Assembly: GCA_021324395.1 (NCBI GenBank) | Contig: JAJPJG010000012.1 | Span: 62,001-126,000, forward strand | Length of the DNA stretch: 64,000 nucleotides | Source of the DNA: Spartobacteria bacterium | GTDB taxonomy: Bacteria; Verrucomicrobiota; Verrucomicrobiia; Chthoniobacterales; Chthoniobacteraceae | Direction of reading: 5' to 3' | Shown here: positions 24,664 to 33,817 of the stretch, piece after piece | Numbering within the stretch: position 1 is the stretch's first letter | Layout: every line of letters begins with the position of its first letter | Translations under genes and position numbers: made by a program | The notes under the pieces: generated by a model | Databases searched by the model: none | Seen by the model: only the letters and a program-made list of their open reading frames with translations | What the model was told of the DNA's origin: nothing

Positions 24664-24917
24664 TCGGAATTGGCGGTCGGGAGCGTTGGCTGACGTCGCA
24701 ATTGCTGAAAACGGCGATTTTTAGCCAAATACAAATTTTTGACGTAACTGGTCAGTTTTGGGCGTAAACCAGACAAAACCGCGTCGAGGTTTTCCGGATT
24801 AAAAATGCCAATCTGCTGTAGCGGAATGGCATTTTCGGGATTGCACTGTGTCGCCGTCATGCGGCCATCACCTTTGATAAAGCCGAATTCTTTAGCGAAA
24901 TCTACAGGAGTTCACTT

Positions 24918-25472
24918 ATGAAACATCTCAATGGCAAAAAAGTGGCGATTCTGGCGACGAACGGTTTTGAGCAAGCCGAGCTGGAGGAGCCGAAAAGGGC
25001 GCTCGAGGAAGCGGGAGCGGATGTGAAGATCGTCTCGCCGGAGTCTGGCGAAATACAGGGCATGCATCACGCGGACAAGGGCGACACGTTCAAGGTCGAT
25101 CTGCCGCTGGATGAGGCAGACCCGGACGAGTTTGACGCGCTGATGATTCCGGGCGGATTGATGAACCCGGATGAGTTGCGGACAAATATCGATGCGCTCC
25201 GTTTTGCGAAGTCGTTTTTTGAAGTCGGCAAACCGGTCGCGGCGATTTGCCACGGGCCGTGGGTGCTGATTGACGCGGGCGTGGTGAAGGGCCGCAAGCT
25301 GACTTCGTGGCCGGCGATCGCGACCGATGTGCGCAACGCTGGCGGCAACTGGATCGACCGCGAAGTAGTGGTCGACAACGGCCTTGTGACGAGCCGCAAG
25401 CCGGATGACATCCCGGCATTCAACGAAAAGATGATCGAGGAATTCGCGGAGGGCATTCACAAGGCGGCTTAG
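24918..25472 (+). CDS. DJ-1/PfpI family protein
   Basis: 184 residues from ATG 24918, preceded by CAGGAG. The nucleophile elbow is AICHGPW with C111 and H112, and the conserved Glu lies in GFEQAELEEP near 18-24. Residues 74-80 (ALMIPGG) are the usual strand-loop before it. It resembles the PfpI/YhbO subgroup, reported as protease, glyoxalase III or protein deglycase; sequence does not decide. A stress or repair role is likely. A DUF3309 peptide follows after 7 nt. Confidence 0.9.
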   Translation: MKHLNGKKVAILATNGFEQAELEEPKRALEEAGADVKIVSPESGEIQGMHHADKGDTFKVDLPLDEADPDEFDALMIPGGLMNPDELRTNIDALRFAKSFFEVGKPVAAICHGPWVLIDAGVVKGRKLTSWPAIATDVRNAGGNWIDREVVVDNGLVTSRKPDDIPAFNEKMIEEFAEGIHKAA

Positions 25473-25479
25473 CCATTTT

Positions 25480-25635
25480 ATGAATCGCACCTTATTGCTC
25501 ATTATCATCATTGTGCTGCTCCTCGGCGTGCTGCCGACGTGGCCCTACAGTTCCGGCTGGGGCTATTATCCAAGCGGCGGGCTGGGGACATTGCTGCTGG
25601 TGATCATTATTTTGATCCTGCTCGGCGTGATCTGA
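25480..25635 (+). CDS. 51-aa DUF3309-type membrane peptide
   Basis: ATG 25480 to TGA 25635, 51 residues. Two hydrophobic helices (about 4-19 and 34-50) flank a Trp/Tyr/Gly-rich centre, PTWPYSSGWGYYPSGGLG, the hallmark of the DUF3309 family. Such peptides are often stress-linked in Proteobacteria, but their function is unknown. It lies 7 nt behind the DJ-1/PfpI gene. Confidence 0.82.
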   Translation: MNRTLLLIIIIVLLLGVLPTWPYSSGWGYYPSGGLGTLLLVIIILILLGVI

Positions 25636-25692
25636 TCACGGCGGCTGCAGGCTTGCGTTGCGGATGATTTTCGCGACTGTGTCTGCTCCGCC

Positions 25693-27444
25693 ATGAAAGT
25701 GATCCTGCGCGTTTTCGCCTATCTTCGCCGTTATCCGTGGATGGCCGCCGGGATGCTCGGGTGCGCGATCGTGAGCACGTCGATGGTCGTCGTTTTTCCG
25801 AAAGTGACGCAGCAGATCGTCGACGAAGTGGTGCGCGGGCATCATCCGGAAAAGCTGTGGCCGCTCGTGGGTATCGGCGCTGCTGCGTTTTTTGCGCAGT
25901 ATGCGATGAATGCTCTGCGGCTGATTTTTAACAACACGTTCGAGCAGCGCGTCATTTTCGATTTGCGCAGCGATCTCTACTCGCACATCCAGCGGTTGCC
26001 GCTGACGTGGTTTGACAATCGCGCGACGGGCGACCTGATGACGCGTGTGCTCGAGGATGTGACGTCGGTGGAGCGCGTGCTCATCGATGGCATCGAGCAG
26101 GGCGTGATCGCGGTCTTGCAAGTGGCGATCGTCGCGGTCGTGATGTTTCGCGCCAATGCGCAGCTCGCGTTGATCGCGCTTTCGCCGATTCCGCTGCTCG
26201 CCGCCGGCGCGGTCTATTACACCATCACCGCGCACAAACGTTACCGGCTCCAGCGCGTCGCGTCGTCGGCGATGAATTCGCTGCTGCACGATAACCTCGC
26301 GGGCATCCGGCAGATCAAAACATTCGTCCGTGAGCGCGAGGAACACGCGCGATTCAATCGCGTCAGTGACCAGCTCCGCGAGGCGACGCTCATCGTCATC
26401 CGCGCGTGGGCGATTTACAGCCCGGCGATGGGTCTGCTCGGCGCATTCGGACTAGTGCTCGTGACCGGATTCGGCGCGCGCACGGTGCTGGGCGGCGCGA
26501 TGCAGATCGGCGATCTCGTCGCGTTTCTGATGCTGGCGCAATTTCTTTACGATCCGATCGGACGACTGCATCAGCTCAATCAACTCTTCCAGGCAGGACG
26601 CGCCGCGGGTGAACGCGTGTTTGAAATCATGGATGAAAAACCGGAGCCCGGCCGCGTGGACGAAACCGTTGCGCCCGGCGAGAAGATCAGCGGCGACGTC
26701 CGTTTTCAAAATGTCTGCTTCTCGTATAACGAGACGCTGCCGGTGCTGCGCAACATAAACCTGCACGCACAACCAGGCGAAACCATCGCGCTCGTCGGCG
26801 CGACCGGCGCGGGCAAATCAACGCTGGTGCATTTGCTCACGCGCTTTTACGAATTTGATACCGGCGAAATTTTCATCGACGGCAAACCGCTGCGCGAATT
26901 TTCCCGCAACGCACTCCGCATCGGCGTCGGCATGGTCACGCAGGAGAGCTTTCTTTTTAACGGCTCGATCCGCGACAACCTGCACATCGGCAAACCAGAC
27001 GCGACCGACGAGGAATTGCTCATGGCGCTGACCGCCGCGAATGCGCGCAGCTTTGTCGATCGACTGCCCGACGGCTTAAATACAGTGGTCGGCGAGCGCG
27101 GCGTGAAATTGAGCGTCGGCGAAAAACAGCGCGTGTCGATCGCACGGGCGCTGCTGAAGGATCCGCCGATTTTGGTTTTGGACGAAGCGACCGCGAGCGT
27201 GGACACAGCGACAGAGCGGATGATTCAAACCGCGCTCGATCGCTTGATGGAAAACCGCACGAGCTTCGTCATCGCGCACCGGCTATCGACCGTGCGGCAC
27301 GCAGATCAGATTCTCGTGCTCGATCACGGACGCATCGTCGAGCGCGGCACGCACGACGAGTTGCTCGCACTCGGCGGGGTTTACGCGCGTTTGTGCGAGA
27401 GCAGTTTCCTCGAGCGCAACGAAGAGTTCGCGATCGTGCGATGA
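25693..27444 (+). CDS. ABC exporter, MsbA/MDR-type half-transporter
   Basis: 583 residues. Six membrane helices (about 15-300) are followed by an ATPase domain with Walker A ALVGATGAGKST, Q-loop MVTQESFLFNGSIRDNL, signature KLSVGEKQRVSIARALL (LSVGE instead of LSGGQ), Walker B ILVLDEATASVD and the switch AHRLSTV. It is expected to work as a homodimer in the inner membrane. Lipid A or lipid export is common for this group, but drugs or peptides are equally possible. Its stop overlaps the SMP-30 gene start (ATGA). Confidence 0.9.
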   Translation: MKVILRVFAYLRRYPWMAAGMLGCAIVSTSMVVVFPKVTQQIVDEVVRGHHPEKLWPLVGIGAAAFFAQYAMNALRLIFNNTFEQRVIFDLRSDLYSHIQRLPLTWFDNRATGDLMTRVLEDVTSVERVLIDGIEQGVIAVLQVAIVAVVMFRANAQLALIALSPIPLLAAGAVYYTITAHKRYRLQRVASSAMNSLLHDNLAGIRQIKTFVREREEHARFNRVSDQLREATLIVIRAWAIYSPAMGLLGAFGLVLVTGFGARTVLGGAMQIGDLVAFLMLAQFLYDPIGRLHQLNQLFQAGRAAGERVFEIMDEKPEPGRVDETVAPGEKISGDVRFQNVCFSYNETLPVLRNINLHAQPGETIALVGATGAGKSTLVHLLTRFYEFDTGEIFIDGKPLREFSRNALRIGVGMVTQESFLFNGSIRDNLHIGKPDATDEELLMALTAANARSFVDRLPDGLNTVVGERGVKLSVGEKQRVSIARALLKDPPILVLDEATASVDTATERMIQTALDRLMENRTSFVIAHRLSTVRHADQILVLDHGRIVERGTHDELLALGGVYARLCESSFLERNEEFAIVR

Positions 27445-28298
27445 GCGAGTGGAAAATCACGATGCTCGCAAACGAGCATTGCGAGACGGGCGAGAATCCG
27501 CTGTGGGATGGGCAGCGCGAGTGTGTGTATTGGGCGGACATCCCGAACGGGAAAATCTTCCGCTACGATCTTGCGTGGCAATCGCACGAGCAAATTTACA
27601 GCGATGTGCCGGTCGGCGGCTTCACGTTGCAAACCGACGGGAGTTTGCTGCTGTTTCGCGTTAGCGATATCGCCATTTTGCCATGGCGAGGTGTAGCGCG
27701 GACGATCATTAAATACAGCGACGATGGAATGGAGCGGTTCAACGACGTGAGCGCCGATCCGGAAGGCCGCGTCTTTGCCGGAACAATCGGCAAGACGGAA
27801 ACCAGCGGCGGACTTTATCGCGTCGATCTGGACGGAACGATCACGAAGCTCTTCGACGGCACCGGCTGCGCAAATGGCTCCGGTTTCTCGCCTGACTTGC
27901 AGATGTTTTACTGGACGTGTTCGACAACGAAGCGACTTTTCCGTTTTCGTTATCATCGCGAAACCGGCGAACTGACTGAACGCACGGAAATTTACCGCGC
28001 GCAAAATGAGGGGACGCCCGATGGCCTCACGGTCGATGCTGAAGGGAATTTGTGGTCCGCGCGATGGGACGGGCAGACAATCGTCAAGCACGCACCTGAT
28101 GGCAGTGTGCTGGGCAAAATTAAAATGCCCGTGAAAACAATCTCATCCGTCTGTTTCGGCGGAAGCGATTACGCGAAACTGTTCGTGACGACCGCGAGTG
28201 GAAAGTCCTGCTCGTCCAGCGAAGACGGCGCTTTGTTTCAAATCGAGGGAAACTTTCGCGGAAAGCCGGAGTTCCACTCGCGGATTTCGTTGGCGTAA
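27441..28298 (+). CDS. SMP-30/gluconolactonase-like beta-propeller
   Basis: 285 residues from ATG 27441. It has the regucalcin/SMP-30 pattern: GENPLWDG at 17-24 with the metal-binding Glu, FNDVSADPEGRVFAGTI, ANGSGFSPD with the Asn ligand, and GTPDGLTVDAEGNLWSARWDG with the Asp ligand. The likely activity is a sugar-lactone hydrolase. It is translationally coupled to the ABC exporter and is the last gene before the terminator at 28377-28426. No sugar dehydrogenase lies nearby. Confidence 0.87.
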   Translation: MSEWKITMLANEHCETGENPLWDGQRECVYWADIPNGKIFRYDLAWQSHEQIYSDVPVGGFTLQTDGSLLLFRVSDIAILPWRGVARTIIKYSDDGMERFNDVSADPEGRVFAGTIGKTETSGGLYRVDLDGTITKLFDGTGCANGSGFSPDLQMFYWTCSTTKRLFRFRYHRETGELTERTEIYRAQNEGTPDGLTVDAEGNLWSARWDGQTIVKHAPDGSVLGKIKMPVKTISSVCFGGSDYAKLFVTTASGKSCSSSEDGALFQIEGNFRGKPEFHSRISLA

Positions 28299-28376
28299 AC
28301 TGTTTAATGAAGTTTCGCTGGCGCGCCAGGTAAAACGGCGCAAATTCGACCCACACTTTCACGAATTTCATCGAGT

Positions 28377-28426
28377 GTGGCGGCCGGGGTAAAATTGGTT
28401 CGGGCCCTGGCCGCCACTTAATTTTT
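28377..28426 (+). terminator. intrinsic terminator behind the SMP-30 gene
   Basis: A 13-bp GC-rich stem (28377-28389 with 28405-28417, one G-T pair), a 15-nt loop, then TTAATTTTT. It separates the SMP-30 transcript from the division cluster. Confidence 0.82.
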
Positions 28427-28496
28427 CCGGGAAGATCTCAAGCGGCGTCTACTCCTCCTCAAGCAAATCGTTGCTTTATTTTTTGCGCCAAATCTC

Positions 28497-28526
28497 TTGA
28501 CACGGCACGAAACGTGGTGGTTAAAA
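28497..28526 (+). promoter_or_regulatory. probable promoter of the mraZ/division cluster
   Basis: Consensus -35 TTGACA at 28497-28502, an 18-nt spacer and TTAAAA at 28521-28526 as -10. The -10 region overlaps the first repeat of the putative MraZ operator, a layout suited to autorepression. The start codon of mraZ is 51 nt downstream. Confidence 0.6.
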
Positions 28527-28552
28527 GTGGGGCGTTGTGGGGCAAAGTGGCT
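28518..28552 (+). promoter_or_regulatory. putative MraZ operator (four TGG boxes at 10-bp spacing)
   Basis: TGGTT at 28518, TGGGG at 28528, TGGGG at 28538 and TGGCT at 28548 stand exactly 10 bp apart. Known MraZ operators are TGGGN repeats separated by 5 nt, that is 10-bp spacing, in front of mraZ. The position between the -10 box and the mraZ start fits autoregulation. Confidence 0.8.
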
Positions 28553-28577
28553 CCGCAGCATCCTTCTCAAAAAACGT

Positions 28578-29027
28578 ATGGCGAAAACCTCCAGCTCAAA
28601 TCCGATCTTCTCGGGTGAGTTCCGCCATTCTCTCGACGAGAAGAATCGCGTCACGATTCCTGCGTGCTGGCGCAGTGCGGATGCGGACGAATTTTACATC
28701 GTGAAAAATCCGAAACGTCCTTCGCTGACGGTTATGCCCGGCGATGTTTTTCAGAGCATTGGCGAAGACGCAAAAGCGCGCACATCTGCGGCCGAGCATC
28801 GCGTTTTCATGACGCATTTTTACTCGCAAGCGAAGAAAGCGGCGATCGACAAACAAGGGCGGTTGTTGCTGCCGGAGGATCACTGCAAAAACACGGGCAT
28901 CAAGTCCGACGTCGTGCTCACGGGCAGCTCCGACCGGTTCGAGCTTTGGAGCCCGACGAACTGGAAATCCTTCCAGGCTGAAGGTCGCGCAACTTATGAA
29001 AATGTCGCCGAACTTGTGGGCCTATGA
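28578..29027 (+). CDS. mraZ: MraZ transcriptional regulator
   Basis: 149 residues from ATG 28578. Two SpoVT-AbrB-like halves are visible: FSGEFRHSLDEKNRVTIPACWR (about 12-33) and AIDKQGRLLLPEDHCKNTGIKSDVVLTGSSDRFELWSP (about 90-128). MraZ binds repeats before its own gene and controls the division and cell-wall cluster. Its stop overlaps the rsmH start (ATGA at 29024). The N-terminal MAKTSSSNP tail is slightly longer than usual. Confidence 0.93.
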   Translation: MAKTSSSNPIFSGEFRHSLDEKNRVTIPACWRSADADEFYIVKNPKRPSLTVMPGDVFQSIGEDAKARTSAAEHRVFMTHFYSQAKKAAIDKQGRLLLPEDHCKNTGIKSDVVLTGSSDRFELWSPTNWKSFQAEGRATYENVAELVGL

Positions 29028-30010
29028 TCCGTCTGCTCGAACCTGCAGTTGGCGCCGGCGCGCGAAGGAAAGGTCGTATGCCGGCTGACGAAGCGCGGCA
29101 ATATCACGCACCGGTTTTGCTGCGCGAAATGGTGGAATTGCTCGCGCCCGAGCCGGGAAAATTGTTTGTTGATGGAACGCTTGGAGGCGGTGGCCACAGC
29201 GAAGCTTTTTTGCAAGCGGGGGCGCGCGTGATCGGCCTGGATCAGGATTCGGATGCTCTCGCATTTGCGCAAAAACGACTCGCGAATTTTGGTGAGAGGT
29301 TTCAGGCGGTGCAGGCAAATTTCGCGACAGTCGATCTCGTGTTGAATCGGCTCGGCATTAGCCAAATCGACGGTGCGTTGCTTGATCTCGGCGTTTCGTC
29401 GTGGCAACTCGATACACCGGAGCGCGGCTTTTCTTTCATGAAGGATGGTCCACTCGATATGCGCATGAATCGGCAAAGTCCCGTGGCAGCAGCCGACATC
29501 GTAAACAACGCGAGCGGCGAACAGCTCGAACGCATTTTCCGCAACTTCGGTGAAGAGCCTGCCGCGCGTCGTATTGCGATGCGAATCGTGCGCGATCGAC
29601 TGCAGAAGCCATTTGCGACGACGTCCGATCTCGTGCGAACCATCGAGAGCGTCGTTCCGCGCCGTGGAAAAACCCATCCGGCTACGCGTGTTTTTCAGGC
29701 GTTGCGAATCGCTGTGAATCGCGAACTCGACGTGCTCGGCGAGGCGTTGGAGCAATTCACGAAAAAACTCCGCGGCAGCGGACGGCTCGGCGTGATCACG
29801 TTTCACTCGCTCGAAGATCGCATCGTAAAGACATTTTTTAAACAACGGAGCACGGAGTTTATTGATCGTCCCGAGTGGCCCGAGCCGCGTCCTAATCCCG
29901 ATTTCACTTTTCGCCTCGTCACGCGCAAAGCCGTGATCGCGGGCGAAGCCGAGCAGTCCGAAAACCCGCGCTCGCGCAGCGCAAAACTTCGCGTTGTCGA
30001 AAAAATCTAA
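29024..30010 (+). CDS. rsmH: 16S rRNA m4C1402 methyltransferase
   Basis: 328 residues from ATG 29024 (ATGA overlap with mraZ). A second ATG at 29078 would give the more usual short N-terminus; the overlap favours the first. Motifs are YHAPVLLREMVELL, the SAM site FVDGTLGGGGHSEAFL, LDLGVSSWQLDTPERGFSFMKDGPLDMRM and GVITFHSLEDRIVK. RsmH methylates C1402 in the ribosomal P site and regularly sits second in the cluster. The stop overlaps the ftsL start (TAATG). Confidence 0.96.
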   Translation: MIRLLEPAVGAGARRKGRMPADEARQYHAPVLLREMVELLAPEPGKLFVDGTLGGGGHSEAFLQAGARVIGLDQDSDALAFAQKRLANFGERFQAVQANFATVDLVLNRLGISQIDGALLDLGVSSWQLDTPERGFSFMKDGPLDMRMNRQSPVAAADIVNNASGEQLERIFRNFGEEPAARRIAMRIVRDRLQKPFATTSDLVRTIESVVPRRGKTHPATRVFQALRIAVNRELDVLGEALEQFTKKLRGSGRLGVITFHSLEDRIVKTFFKQRSTEFIDRPEWPEPRPNPDFTFRLVTRKAVIAGEAEQSENPRSRSAKLRVVEKI

Positions 30011-30369
30011 TGCCGAATTACCACCGCCACAATAACACCGTTCCAGTCGCCGCGCTGACCCGCTGGGTGATCGTCGCGTTTTTCCTGGGCGCAGCCGGAC
30101 TGAGCTATGTTTATTTTAAGAATCAACTGCACGCGAGCGGCGACGAAATTCGTAATCTCGAGCGACAGCTCGCGGAATTCGAAACGCAAAATGACGTCGT
30201 GCGCGCGAAGATCTCGCAGCTTTCCTCGCGCGGTTATTTGCAGAAGCGGCTCGCCGAGGGCTTCATTCACATGACGCCGATCACGGACGATCGCATCGTT
30301 CGCATCAACACGACACCTGCGCGCGCGAACGAACTTCGCCGCGTGTCAAACGAGGAGAATGTGAAGTGA
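30010..30369 (+). CDS. ftsL: FtsL-like cell division protein
   Basis: 119 residues from ATG 30010. It has a short cytoplasmic N-terminus, one membrane helix (about 19-37) and a coiled-coil-prone segment (about 42-80, DEIRNLERQLAEFETQNDVVRAKISQLSS). This topology and the place between rsmH and ftsI identify it as FtsL; sequence conservation in the family is weak. It is expected to pair with FtsB and FtsQ in the divisome. The stop overlaps the GTG start of ftsI. No ftsB-like gene is seen in the window. Confidence 0.82.
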   Translation: MPNYHRHNNTVPVAALTRWVIVAFFLGAAGLSYVYFKNQLHASGDEIRNLERQLAEFETQNDVVRAKISQLSSRGYLQKRLAEGFIHMTPITDDRIVRINTTPARANELRRVSNEENVK

Positions 30370-32132
30370 TCCGATCGGCCAAAGTGCGGGCGCTTTGTGC
30401 GTGCGTTGCTCTGGCTGGTTGTTTCACATTGTTTTCGGCCCGGCTCGTGCATTTGCAAGTGGCGAAGCACGACGAATACGCGGCGCTGGCGGCCGAAAAA
30501 CACGTTAACAAGCAGATCATCTACGCGCGCCGCGGACTGATTCAGGACGTGAATCAGGAGACGCTCGCGGAAAATGTTCCGATCGTCACGGTCGTCGCGG
30601 ACGGCTCTATGATCATGGACCCTGTCGCGGTCGCCGAGGTGCTCGCGCAGCCGCTCGAGATGCGCGAAGCCGATCTCGCTGCGAAGCTGCGAAGCGACCG
30701 ACGTTACATCGTTTTAAAAAAGAAAGTGCCGGCAACACTCGCAAGCACGATCGCGAATCGTCTACGCGTTCGCTCGCTGCGCGGCGTGACCTTCGAGCCA
30801 GACGAAGCGCGCAATTATCCGAATGGCTCGATGCTTTGCCATGTAATCGGTTTCATGAATTCCGAGCACGATGGCGTTCAAGGCATCGAGGCTTCGATGA
30901 ACGATTATCTGCGCGGGCACGATGGTTTTCGTTTCACCGAGCACGATCGCACCGGCAAGGAAATTGTGCTCTACCGTGGCCAGGAACGCGCTGCACGTGA
31001 CGGTTGCAATGTTCGTTTAACAGTCGATCTCAATCTCCAGCACATCGTCGAGACCGAACTCGAGGACGCCTGTTCAAAATACAAACCGGAAAAAGCGATC
31101 GCGATTTTGATGCGGCCGAAAACGGGAGAGATCCTCGCGCTCGCAAACCGTCCAAATTTTGACTTGAACGACATTCGCAACAAGCCGGCGGATTTTTTAC
31201 AACAGAACGCGGAGGCTATGAAAAACAGCGCGGTCATCGACATGATCGAGCCGGGCTCAACCTTTAAAATTGTCACTGCGTCCGCGGCGCTGAATGAACG
31301 GCTCGTGTCGCCGAGCACGATTATTTTTTGCGAAAACGGTCACTTTAATTTTGCCGGACGGATGTTGCACGACCACCACGGCTACGGCGATTTGAGCGTC
31401 GACGACATTTTGATGAAGTCGAGCAATATCGGCGCCGCGAAACTCGCGCTTCGGCTCGGCGACCAAAAATTTTACGAATACATCCGCCGCTTCGGTTTCG
31501 GCGAGCGCACGGGCATCAGCTTGCCTGGTGAAATCTCCGGCGTGATTCATCCGCCGCACAAATGGGCGAAGATCGACATCACACGCATCGCGATGGGCCA
31601 CTCGGTAGGCGTGACGCCGCTGCAGTCGATCTGCGCGATGAGCGCGATCGCAAATGGCGGCCGCCTGATGATGCCGCAAATCGTGCGCGAGATCGCCGAC
31701 GATGAAGGCAATACGATCGCGACATTTCCGCCGGTCGAAATCCGTCGCGTTATCACCGAGGAAATGGCGAATGAAGTCAGCAACGCGTTAAAAAATGTGG
31801 TCAGCGACAAAGGCACTGCTGCGCTCGCGAAAGTCGCCGGCTTCATGGTCGCGGGCAAAACCGGCACCGCGGAAAAAATCAACCCCGCGGGCGGATATTT
31901 TTCCGGCAAATACGTTGTGTCGTTCATCGGATATTTACCGGCGGACAATCCGGAATTTGTCGGACTCGTGATGCTCGACGACGCGAAAGTTTCCGCAGAG
32001 TTAAACTATGGCGGTCAAATCGCCGGTCCCATTTTCGCGCGCATCGCCGAAAAAACGGCGCGTTATTTGAACCTGCAACCAGAGCTCGAGCAGCCTCCGA
32101 GCAACGTGATTCTCACCCAGCGCGAACGTTAA
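30366..32132 (+). CDS. ftsI: septal peptidoglycan transpeptidase PBP3 (GTG start)
   Basis: 588 residues from GTG 30366. N-terminal membrane helix about 9-27, PBP dimerisation domain (RRGLIQDVNQETLAENV, residues about 55-200) and transpeptidase domain about 240-570. Catalytic motifs are STFK at 298-301 (nucleophile S298), SSN at 352-354 and KTG at 498-500. No PASTA domain follows. It cross-links septal peptidoglycan with FtsW. Overlap with ftsL (GTGA) indicates coupling; murE follows after 3 nt. Confidence 0.95.
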   Translation: MIRSAKVRALCACVALAGCFTLFSARLVHLQVAKHDEYAALAAEKHVNKQIIYARRGLIQDVNQETLAENVPIVTVVADGSMIMDPVAVAEVLAQPLEMREADLAAKLRSDRRYIVLKKKVPATLASTIANRLRVRSLRGVTFEPDEARNYPNGSMLCHVIGFMNSEHDGVQGIEASMNDYLRGHDGFRFTEHDRTGKEIVLYRGQERAARDGCNVRLTVDLNLQHIVETELEDACSKYKPEKAIAILMRPKTGEILALANRPNFDLNDIRNKPADFLQQNAEAMKNSAVIDMIEPGSTFKIVTASAALNERLVSPSTIIFCENGHFNFAGRMLHDHHGYGDLSVDDILMKSSNIGAAKLALRLGDQKFYEYIRRFGFGERTGISLPGEISGVIHPPHKWAKIDITRIAMGHSVGVTPLQSICAMSAIANGGRLMMPQIVREIADDEGNTIATFPPVEIRRVITEEMANEVSNALKNVVSDKGTAALAKVAGFMVAGKTGTAEKINPAGGYFSGKYVVSFIGYLPADNPEFVGLVMLDDAKVSAELNYGGQIAGPIFARIAEKTARYLNLQPELEQPPSNVILTQRER

Positions 32133-32135
32133 ATC

Positions 32136-33614
32136 ATGCAGCTCAAAACGATTGTCTCACAGTTGCAAAATACCAGGATCACCGGTCCGCTTGACCGCGA
32201 TATCACGTCCATTGCCTACGACTCGCGGCGCGTGAAAAGCGACAGCCTTTTTGTGGCGCTGCGCGGCGAGAAAGTCGACGGTCACGATTTCATCCTTTCC
32301 GCCACAAACCAAGGAGCCGCGGCCGTTGTCGCTGAACGCGCGGAGCCGGATTCGCGAGCCACAATGATCGTGGTGCCGGATTCGCGCGTCGCACTTGCAG
32401 ACGTGGCCGCGCTTTTTTTCCAGAATCCGTCACTGCATTTGAAGATGACGGGCGTCACGGGAACAAATGGAAAAACGACTTTTACCTTTTTGCTAAAACA
32501 TATTTGCGAACGCGCACTGCTGCGCTGCGGCTTGCTCGGAACGGTGCGCTACGAAATCGGCGAGCGCATTTTGCCTGCGACGCGCACGACGCCGGAATCG
32601 CTCGACGTCCAGGAGTTGCTTTTCCAAATCCGCAGCGCCGGTTGCAAAGCCGCTGTGATGGAAGTTTCGTCGCATGCGCTCGCGCAGGAGCGTGTTCGCA
32701 ACGTCGAATTCGACGTTGCGATTTTCACGAATCTCACGCAGGACCACCTCGACTATCACGGCACCATGGAAAATTACTTCGAGGCGAAGAGTCGCTTATT
32801 TACAGGGCTCACGACGCAAAAGAAGAAAAAAGGCAAGGCTGTGATCAACATCGACGATCGTTACGGTGTGCAGCTCGCGGAAAAATGCGAAGTGCCCGTT
32901 TTGACCTACGGCCTCGGCACGCGCGCGGACTTTCGCGCGAGCAATATGAAGATCGATTTTAGCGGCACGACGTATCAGCTCGACGCACTTGGTAAAAGCT
33001 ACCTCGTGCGCTTGCCGCTGATCGGGCGCTTCAATGTCTACAACTCGCTCGCGGCCATTGCCGCCGCGTCCGCGCTCGGCATCGAAGTGCGCAACGCAGT
33101 GCTCGCAATGGCGAACGCTCCGTTCGTCCCGGGACGTCTCGAAGCAGTTCCCGCGAAAAGACAGTTTCGCGTCTTTGTCGATTACGCACACACGGACGAC
33201 GCGCTGATCAATGTGATGAAAACGCTACGCGAGCTTTCGCCGAACAGGCTCATCGTTGTCTTCGGTTGCGGCGGAAATCGCGACCGTGCGAAGCGCCCGA
33301 AAATGGGCGAGGCCGTCGATCAACTCGCGGATTGGGCTATCGTCACGTCCGACAATCCGCGCAAGGAAGATCCCGAGATGATCATCTCTGACATCCAGCG
33401 CGGCTTTCGCGGCAACAATTACGAAGTCGTTGTTGATCGTCGCGAAGCGATTTTTAAAGCAGTCTCGATGGCTCAGCCGCGGGATATCGTGCTCATCGCG
33501 GGCAAAGGCCACGAAACATATCAGGAATTTGCGGATCACACCGTGCCATTCGACGACGTCGACGTGGCGCGGCAGGCAATCGAAGCAACCCCAGTAGAAA
33601 TTAAAAAACGATGA
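32136..33614 (+). CDS. murE: UDP-MurNAc-tripeptide synthetase, meso-DAP type
   Basis: 492 residues. Mur ligase with ATP site TGTNGKTT at 108-115, SSHALAQERV, NLTQDHLDYHGTMENYF with the family His/Asp motif, and SDNPRKEDPE, whose DNPR indicates meso-diaminopimelate as the added amino acid. This suggests DAP-type peptidoglycan. Its stop overlaps the start of a small ORF (ATGA at 33611), not that of murF. Confidence 0.95.
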   Translation: MQLKTIVSQLQNTRITGPLDRDITSIAYDSRRVKSDSLFVALRGEKVDGHDFILSATNQGAAAVVAERAEPDSRATMIVVPDSRVALADVAALFFQNPSLHLKMTGVTGTNGKTTFTFLLKHICERALLRCGLLGTVRYEIGERILPATRTTPESLDVQELLFQIRSAGCKAAVMEVSSHALAQERVRNVEFDVAIFTNLTQDHLDYHGTMENYFEAKSRLFTGLTTQKKKKGKAVINIDDRYGVQLAEKCEVPVLTYGLGTRADFRASNMKIDFSGTTYQLDALGKSYLVRLPLIGRFNVYNSLAAIAAASALGIEVRNAVLAMANAPFVPGRLEAVPAKRQFRVFVDYAHTDDALINVMKTLRELSPNRLIVVFGCGGNRDRAKRPKMGEAVDQLADWAIVTSDNPRKEDPEMIISDIQRGFRGNNYEVVVDRREAIFKAVSMAQPRDIVLIAGKGHETYQEFADHTVPFDDVDVARQAIEATPVEIKKR

Positions 33615-33817
33615 ACAAACGTTCAACCTTCAATCAGTTAAACTTCCTGCGTGTGCCGGAAATCGAACCAGCCGTGCATTCGCGCGGATTTTTCCGCCGG
33701 GCCATCCGTGCGTTTCGTCTGCCGACGCGATGGCATTCTCCGATCGAGGAAGCCGCTGCGGAGGGCCGCGCAGCGCGGTTGTTTGCAGCCAATTTCAAAT
33801 CAACGTGGACCCGGTAG
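33611..33817 (+). CDS. possible 68-aa basic protein between murE and murF
   Basis: ATG 33611 overlaps the murE stop as ATGA, like most joins in this cluster. The 68 residues are rich in Arg and aromatic residues (RGFFRRAIRAFRLPTRWHSP) and match no family known to me. It ends 13 nt inside the proposed murF start, in another frame. Its existence would explain the otherwise unusual 190-nt gap between murE and murF. Alternatively it is a leader needed only to carry ribosomes to murF, or chance. Confidence 0.4.
   Translation: MNKRSTFNQLNFLRVPEIEPAVHSRGFFRRAIRAFRLPTRWHSPIEEAAAEGRAARLFAANFKSTWTR

Noticed and set aside
24537-24860. 107-codon minus-strand frame behind the flavoreductase
   Set aside because: Overlaps the 3' end of a certain gene and the 7-bp repeat; no homology features and no ribosome site.
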